The notes beneath the pieces are model-generated. The model was given only the letters and a program-made list of their open reading frames with translations, did not search any database and was not told where the DNA came from. Shown one piece after another: positions 57,603-64,000 of a DNA stretch of 64,000 nt; the stretch's first letter is position 1; the number at the start of each line of letters is the position of its first letter. Both the position numbers and the translations under genes were made by a program. Source of the DNA: Fragilariopsis cylindrus CCMP1102 (Eukaryota > Bacillariophyta > Bacillariophyceae > Bacillariales > Bacillariaceae); contig FMBT01000438.1 in assembly GCA_900095095.1 (NCBI GenBank), positions 43,601 to 107,600 of the forward strand, in the 5' to 3' direction.

Positions 57603-58409
57603 ATTATACATAGTACTCAAGCGTAGGAGTCATATGTCGTACATAAGCCCCGCGGAGTAGAAATACGAGCGCGATGAGATTAGTGAGTGAGAATGCACGT
57701 GTATGCATTATTGAGATAAAAGAGAACCGAAAGTTAGCTAAAAGCCAAACATCGTTTTGGAGTTGAAGTGACCTTGTCGAAGCAGTTGTCGAAGCAATTG
57801 GAACCGAGCGCAAATAAGAGAAGTGCTTAGGTATATTTATACAAATCGGAACACGATTAGGAAGAGTGTCCGAATACATAGAACACGATTATGAAGAGTG
57901 TTATACATATGGAAGTCGAACAGATGTCGATGTCCACCTTTGAACCGCTAATGCGATATATATGCATTGAGGCGAAGTGAGTTAGGAACAGAAAGTTGTA
58001 TGCAGGGTTACTGGAAACCGCAATACTAAAATACGAAGAAAAGAGCAGAATTACCTCGATTACGAGAAATGAACAATTACTGTCTTTTATTGTTGAGAAA
58101 TTGTAATAACCATAGACTAATTAAACAAGTGTGTTAATAACAACTTTTGCGTTTGAACATATCGTTGTCTGGAAAGATAATAGAAATATCTACATTTACA
58201 GAGTGAACATTGTTCGGAAGGACTTTCAGCATTCTAAAAGGGAGAGTATCCTGGTAGAACATCGCAACCAGTCTATAAGAATCGAGAGTATCTTTTCTTA
58301 CCGTCATAACAGAATCTTACAAGACCGAAGAGTAAGATTGTCTGAATATCAAATCCTATTTGATACTGAACCCGTTTCAACAATCATCGATTGTTTGTGA
58401 AACTTATCA
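57597..58409 (+). repeat. 3' LTR
   Basis: 813 bp, matching the 5' LTR except for three A/G substitutions (in ATGCARGGTTAC, GAAGRACTTTC and CGTCATARCAG) and a compact indel cluster at about 57745-57780. Confidence 0.93.
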
Positions 58410-59615
58410 CTATTATTACCCAATTATGATAGAACCCCTTCTATTTTATACTCTAAGGAAGAGTAGGAAGAGAACAACAAATACAAGATGCATTATTATT
58501 TTAGCTGTATTTTGGTGATAGGACTTACTGGATGCATACAATAATTCTCTTACTTGCACCTCCCTCCAGTTACCAACCAAAACTCAAATGCTTTCTCTGT
58601 AGTTGTATGCGATGAAAAAATTCGCAAACAAACCATCTATTTTGATCCCTGTTTTTTCCCTGCTTCCTTTTGTGTGTTTAGAACTTTATTAAATAATCAA
58701 CTCCTCTTTTTTAATGGTTGTACTGTACAGAGAAATGGATTTTTACCATTCATGGTCGTCGTATTCTCAACCCACGATTGACTTTTTCTTTTACTTTTCC
58801 TCCATGCAACGAAATTTGTCTACGAGAATAGAGCTGGAAGAAATTTAATACGATAAAAGTTAGGACACGGAGAATGAATGATTGGAGATTGAACGCTTTT
58901 TTTTCTCTCTCACTGCATATGAATGCACGTACTTTTCTCTTATGAATTCGTGTGAACAGCTTTCGTTGCACGGAGGAGTAGCAGTGAGTGTCAAGATCTC
59001 AAAATCTTGTTTTTTACAGAACAAAACATCACATCATGAATTATGACGACGACGAAGAAAAAAAAAGTAAAATAATGCATTCTAGTTTTCATTCTTATTT
59101 TACTGTATCACATAAATTATCATACACTGCACTACTGTCAGTATATCTGTATTGACATACGACATACAATAACTGTAAAAACAAATAGCAATTCATACAT
59201 ACTATAGTACAGAGCAGTGAGTGGTTGTGTCATTCATTTTAGTCCTGTGGTCCTGTTGTTCTACCGGTAAAGAAGAAAAAGGAAAGAAGAAGAAATAAAA
59301 CAGCAGGCAGGATCGACAGAGAGGCAACAACAACAACCAAAAAATACGGTAGCATTATTGTTCCATGTCAATAATTACTTATTATTGTCGTCGACGTCAT
59401 CATCAGTTGTTACAATTACAATTACTTGTATTGTATTTCGTTATTACGAATGTTATATTGTATCAATAACTGCATTCAACTTTAACTTGAACGATAGTCA
59501 AAATAACAGTAGTAACAATAACAATAACCAGAGAGGTAATAACAACAGCAATAACAACATCAATAGCAATAGCAACAGCAATAGTAATCGCAATAACAAT
59601 AGCAATAGCAACAAT
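58410..59615. other. Intergenic right of the copia element
   Basis: No supported gene. Low-complexity AACAACAGCAATAAC tracts lie at about 59505-59610 directly upstream of the methyltransferase start. Confidence 0.4.
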
Positions 59616-60692
59616 ATGAAATTTGCATGGAAGAGTCGTGGAAGAAATCAACATGATTTAATTCAACAATTACGTAAGTCAGGTATAATCCGTACCGATA
59701 TTGTACAACAAATTATGGAACAAGTGGATCGTAAGAACTATTGTTATTATCCAACAATAGATAGTGATAGTGATGCAGATGAAGATATAGACGAAGACTC
59801 TTCTTCTGTTATTTCTGAATTATGTTATTCCGATCGTGCATTATCCTTAATAAAAGGACAAACAATCAGTGCTCCACATATGCATGCCTATGTCTTAGAA
59901 GAAGTATTCCCATCATTAATAGAACAATATTATAATATTGTGAATAGAAGAAGTACTACTAGTAGTAAGAACGACGACGACGACAATGACGACAATGACG
60001 ACAATGACCAATGACGACAATGACAATAACAATAAACAATAGGAACGAAAGAATGAAGATTTTAGATGTCGGTTGTGGTTCTGGATATCTTACGGCATGC
60101 TTTGGACGATTCATAGAATCACTTTCAACAACAACAACAACAACAACAACTGATACTACTACTACAGATAGTAGTAATGATCCAACATCATCAATGATGG
60201 CGGTTGATAATAATAATAATAATAATAATAGTCGTCCTACAATAATTGGAAAAGTATTTGGTATTGATATTCATCAAAGAGTTAGTGGATATGACAAGAC
60301 AAAATTTGAATCGTCAAGATAGTGACCTCCTATTAGCAGAAGGAAGTAGTAGTACAAGTAAAGTAGTAGTATTATAAACTTATCCTGGGGGAATGGTTGG
60401 AAAGGACTACAAGAAGAAGCACCCTTTGATTGTATCCATGTGGGTGCGGCAGCAGAATCATTCCCATATGAATTAATGAATCAATTAAAAGTGAATGGTC
60501 TTATGATTTTACCGGTTGGTAGTCAAGAATCATTACAGCCACAATTATTATACAAAATTCATCGTATTGCAATAATAAGTTATTGATGACCAAACTATAT
60601 TATGAAGATGATTTTGAAATACTACATTATTAGGTGTACGGTACGTACCATTAATTCATGATGATAATGATGACGACGATATAAATAGATAG
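59616..60692 (+). CDS. Protein-L-isoaspartate O-methyltransferase, several frame breaks
   Basis: Repairs isoaspartyl residues with S-adenosylmethionine. From the ATG at 59616, KFAWKSRGRNQHDLIQQLRKSGII, a short acidic insertion, and SDRALSLIKGQTISAPHMHAYVLEEVF match the family N-terminus. Motif I is MKILDVGCGSGYLTACFGRF. FGIDIHQ-ELVDMTRQNL and APFDCIHVGAAAESFPYELMNQLKVNGLMILPVG follow, and the C-terminus reads LGVRYVPLIHD. These segments lie in different frames. Breaks sit near 60010, 60276-60278 (one A too many), about 60368, 60570 and 60632. A Thr/Asn/Ser insertion splits motif I from the next strand. All catalytic motifs are kept, so either many indel errors or a very young pseudogene. Upstream Asn/Ser-rich codons have no ATG in frame. 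Confidence 0.78.
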
Positions 60693-61827
60693 GGTAATAA
60701 TATAGTAATGAAGTTCATTCCATTCAATTCCTTATCAGGAAAATAAATAAAAAAGAACACTAGAGAAAAATAAATAAAACAACTAAGTTACAACAGATCA
60801 ATTGAAAATTTAAGTTGAATACTACAGTTAATTGACAACAAACGTTTGTTCTATGTCATGGTTCTATCTGTCTATTGTCTTCTTGGGCTGTAGATATAGA
60901 CACAGGAACACGAATGATGATTAGTAACATCGTATGACAATGAAGACCCATATCGATAACGATAATAACGGACGCTTGTCGTCAATAATAAGGAAGAATT
61001 TTAGAAAAAATTGCAGAACTATTACCACCCATTTGTGGTTATAGTCCTAGTAGTAATACTACTTTGTTGCAGTCATAACCAATAAAAATGACATCTACAG
61101 TATCAATCATCATGAGTGTTAAACAACTCACTCAATACTACTGTTTACCATTACTTCATCACTTTAGAAATGAACGAAGAGACATGAAACTACCACATAC
61201 CATACCGCTTGAGCTATCGATAACGACGACTACTATTTATTATCCTAGAAACCATTATATGTGGGAGCATAGGCTAGAAAAATAGGTAGATGAATAATTT
61301 ACTTAAGCATGCATACCTCTCTCTCTCTCTCTCTCTCTTGTAACAACAATACTAGTACCCCCGTGATCAGGCCAGACTTCCTCCTACAGTATCCTTTCTG
61401 CTCGATGAAATTGCAAAAACTCAAACGACATTGATTGGTTGGAAGAGTTATTTCAAGATCTATGTGGCGCGTTATTAAATAACGACGCGAAATTTCGCAG
61501 AAGGCATGATAGTGGTTGACCAATCAAAATCGATTTAGAAGAATCGCGAAATACGACAGATGACATACATTCACAACTTCACAAAGTAAAGATTGCATTT
61601 TCGATTTCAGATTTCAAAAATCTGCATTTTCGATTTATGTCTTTGTTAATGCGGCTATTGCAAGTACAGCACACAAGCATACTGAGCACAAATTTACTCC
61701 TATTTTAAGCGGGATAGACGATAACTACAAACAACCCCACAACTTTGAACAACCTTGACGACGAAACAAAATAACAACAGAACACGCTATGACGACTATA
61801 CTTAATTGCAACGCGGGAAAAGGAAGA
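60693..61827. other. Intergenic, no supported gene
   Basis: A 65-codon frame at 61088-61285 has an ATG but no features. A (CT)n microsatellite lies at about 61316-61339. Confidence 0.4.
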
Positions 61828-62749
61828 ATGAGAATGATAATGAGAATGGTGGCAATGATAACAATGACTTTCTTTGCCTGCTGCTTCTATCGTCGCCTTT
61901 GTTGACAGCATCATTTGCGGTCGTTCCATCAAGAACAACAAGAACAACAACATCAAGTACTACTACTACTACTGCCACTTCCTCCTCCTTAAGTATGTCG
62001 TCATCAGCAACAACGTTACAACACGTATCAGATTTTTACCAAAATTTTCCAATCCAAGCAGCTGTATTAACCTGTGGTGTAAAAGCATCAGTTGCTGATA
62101 CAGTCGCACAAATCAAATCACAAGCATCATTACTACAATCAAAAACAGCATCGGTAGTAAAAAAATCAAGCAAGACAGACAATAACATGAGCAGTAACAA
62201 TAACAATAACAATAACATCATTCAGAATTTCAATTTAGATTTAAACTATTTCAACTTTTGGGAAGGACGACGTAATCTCGCGTACGTGCTATACGGTGGG
62301 ATATATATTGGATTAATGTCATACCTGGAATATAGTTATGTATTTCCTTCATTATTTGGTTATGAAAAAACAATACAAATACTAATTGAAAAAGTTTTAT
62401 TTGATAATTTCTTTGTTGCACCATTTATATGGTTACCACCAGCCTACATTATTAAGCATGGGTATATAGTGGCGACGATAGTGGCGGTATTGATGACAAC
62501 AACAACGATAACAATGACAGTACAATCAGTCTCATATTAAAGGAAGGGTATAATAAATATATGCATGATATTATGAATAATAATTTACTAACAATGTATT
62601 GGACGATATGGTTACCAGCACAAACTATATCATTTTCTATTGTACCTGATCATTTACGTGTTGCTTTTATGGCATCTATAAGTTTTTTTGGTTTATATTA
62701 TTTTTCAACTGTCTGCCATCATCAAGCAGCTCAATTCATCAGATACTAG
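61828..62749 (+). CDS. Mpv17/PMP22 family protein, possibly plastid-targeted
   Basis: A small four-helix membrane protein of the Mpv17/PMP22 family (channel-like proteins of mitochondria, peroxisomes and plastids). The ATG at 61828 opens MRMIMRMVAMITMTF. One more T in the TTT run at 61869-61871 continues it into LCLLLLSSPLLTASFAVVPSR, a signal peptide with an ASF motif as in diatom plastid precursors. The family core follows: FYQNFPIQAAVLTCGVKASVADTVAQ, NLAYVLYGGIYIGLMSYLEYSYVFP, KVLFDNFFVAPFIWLPPAYI. A second one-base gap (G at 62456) gives IIKAWVYSGDDS and leads to LTMYWTIWLPAQTISFSIVPDHLRV, the typical W-P-Q-x-x-F-x-x-VP-x-x-R signature. Plastid location is inference. Confidence 0.78.
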
Positions 62750-63267
62750 TTCAGAACAATAATTAAGTTAATGCACCGATTCCTCTACTAAATACATTCA
62801 TTTTTTAAATTTAGTATAAAGTTTCCTTTCTTTAGTTCTTTTTTTTCTTAGTATTTTGATCGTGTCGTGTAGAATAAACTTTTTAATTTTAATTTAGATC
62901 TTTTGTTCAATAAGTGAAACGCCAGTCAAGTTCGATCTCAGTTGAATATTAAGAATGGTAATTACGTCTATCTTGGGAAAGCAGTACAGCTACAGTAGTG
63001 ATAAAAATACACGACTTCCTCGCCGCTCGTAATAGTACATATTCCATATTAATTGATATTAATTTACCTGCACCAGTTTTTGTGTTTGTATCGCGTGTTA
63101 TTGGAATCTCGATTTGTAGTACATAGGGTTACTCCGCCACGCACGCACTACTACTCATAGCTTTTTACCGATTGCTTTTCTTATTCTTATTCTTATTCTT
63201 ATTCTTATTATTTATAGTGTACATTACGCATTATACTGTTACGGTAAAATCGCATTTTATCGAACTT
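62750..63267. other. Intergenic with TTCTTA hexamer repeat
   Basis: AT-rich. (TTCTTA)n lies at about 63178-63208. No gene. Confidence 0.5.
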
Positions 63268-63923
63268 TTATGAACCATCTTGAATTTGTGTCGTCCTATC
63301 AGCAGCTTTTGATTGTCCATCTTGAATTTTGTGCATTTACTTACGGCATTCTCTTGGAATGATCCACAACATCTTGAATTTGTTTCCAATTTGTGATTTT
63401 ACATCTTGTATTTGTGCATCAACTTGTGTTTGTACACCTTGAATTTGTGCATCCACTTGTGTGTACATCTTGAATTTGTGCATTGACGACATTCTTGGAA
63501 TTATCTACCACATCTTGAATTTGTTTATTAGCTTGAGCTTGTACATCTTGTATCTGTGAATTCACTTGTGTTTGTACATCTTGAATTTGGGCTTCGACTG
63601 GCATCCTTCGAATTCACAACCACATCTTGTATTTGTTTATTCACTTGTGTTTGTGCATCTTGGATAGGTACCACCACCTGTGATGTCACTTGATCAACGT
63701 ATGGTGCTGTTACTTCATTTACTTTAATTGCTGTTTCTTGTAAGATAGGTGTTGCAACTTCCACAACTTTTGATGCTGTTTCTTGTAAGATAGGTGTGGC
63801 AACTTCCACAACTTTGGATGCTGTTTCTTGTATTATAGGTGTTGCCTGTTCCACAAATTTTGATGATACGTCTATCATAACTGGTGCAGCTGTGTCATAG
63901 GCTGATTTACTTCTTTGAGCCAC
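63268..63923 (-). CDS. Amphipathic tandem-repeat protein, frame broken
   Basis: Two repeat families run along the minus strand. First are three 15-residue units ATPIIQETASKVVEV / ATPILQETASKVVEV / ATPILQETAIKVNEV, after MIDVSSKFVEQ. Then come about nine units built on QIQDVxTQVNxQIQDV and DVVDNSK, ending QIQDGQSKAADRTTQIQDGS and a stop at 63268. Periods and spacing fit long amphipathic helices, as in LEA-, perilipin- or apolipoprotein-like lipid-surface proteins. Frame changes occur near 63610, 63470 (2 bp), 63385 and 63330. The frame starts with FVAQRSKSAYDTAAP without an ATG, so the true start or first exon lies further right, possibly outside the window. Confidence 0.6.
63701..63850 (-). 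repeat. 45-bp coding tandem repeat
   Basis: Three copies of about 45 bp coding the ATPIxQETAxKVxEV unit, very similar at DNA level in the first two. Recent unequal exchange is likely. Confidence 0.75.
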
Positions 63924-64000
63924 AAATGGTATTCACAATTTTAATCATACTCCATATACCCAAGAACAAATTCGAAATAAATAATGATAGTCCACCACCA

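Larger units (their letters stand above)
49008..58409 (+). mobile_element. Ty1/copia LTR retrotransposon, complete but frame-broken
   Basis: A 9.4-kb element with 813-bp LTRs (49008-49820 and 57597-58409) starting TGTTAAATTATAC and ending AACTTATCA. The internal order is gag, protease, integrase, reverse transcriptase, RNase H. Integrase before RT defines Ty1/copia. It resembles the copia lineages known from diatoms (CoDi type). The LTRs differ by three substitutions plus one small indel cluster, so insertion was recent. The internal frames are nevertheless broken about ten times, mostly by one base. The flanks (CGAAA left, CTATT right) show no target-site duplication. Confidence 0.93.

Noticed and set aside
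61088-61285. 65-codon ORF after the methyltransferase
   Set aside because: Composition and lack of motif suggest chance.
63701-63850. CRISPR-like or satellite array
   Set aside because: The repeats are in-frame coding units of a helical protein, with no unique spacers, in a eukaryotic context.

Overview
The window looks like nuclear DNA from an AT-rich diatom (stramenopile). Four things point there. (1) Two proteins, a heme oxygenase and an Mpv17-like protein, begin with a signal peptide followed by an A-F / ASF-type motif like that of diatom plastid-targeted proteins. (2) Two full-length genes and one fragment carry a domain I recognise as DUF6824, a family expanded in diatoms. (3) The LTR retrotransposon is a Ty1/copia element of the kind common in diatoms. 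(4) Genes are mostly intron-poor, with short GT-AG introns. Coding sequence is full of Ser, Asn, Thr, Gln and Asp tracts made by in-frame trinucleotide repeats.

Layout. 0-1.3 kb: degenerate repeats. 1.3-8.9 kb: a coiled-coil/beta-repeat protein, two unknown proteins, a secreted AOC/dirigent-like barrel protein and a heme oxygenase. 9-16.6 kb: a hidden two-exon cysteine-rich secreted peptide gene, a CRAL-TRIO-like + DUF6824 gene (copy A) and a membrane-anchored sulfotransferase. 17-25 kb: an aldo/keto-reductase-like protein lacking most catalytic residues, a Cys-rich conserved protein, and a paralogous pair of unknown proteins in direct orientation. 26.7-32.5 kb: a JmjC/cupin oxygenase, a WD40-like N-terminal fragment, a DUF6824 remnant and CRAL-TRIO-like + DUF6824 copy B. 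33-44 kb: a putative tail-anchored protein, an acyltransferase-3 family protein, an unknown membrane protein, a phytanoyl-dioxygenase-like protein and a casein kinase 1. 45-47.3 kb: an LRR protein with one intron. 49.0-58.4 kb: a copia element with 813-bp LTRs. 59.6-63.9 kb: a protein-isoaspartate methyltransferase, an Mpv17/PMP22 protein and an amphipathic-repeat protein.

One pattern runs through the whole window. Well-conserved reading frames are broken by one-base gaps, mostly in short homopolymer runs, while every recognisable motif on both sides is intact. This affects the heme oxygenase, sulfotransferase, JmjC, acyltransferase (three times), methyltransferase, Mpv17, the peptide signal sequence and the copia pol. 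The copia element has nearly identical LTRs, yet its internal ORFs are broken about ten times. I read most of these breaks as uncorrected long-read indels rather than real pseudogenes, so several genes are annotated across breaks.

The most interesting candidates are the 8-cysteine secreted peptide (10050-10530), an ~80-bp element shared upstream of it and of the heme oxygenase, the AKR pseudo-enzyme, the new paralogous pair at 21-24.5 kb, and low-complexity insertions inside catalytic cores. No rRNA, tRNA or CRISPR was found. The genes form no operon or obvious pathway.
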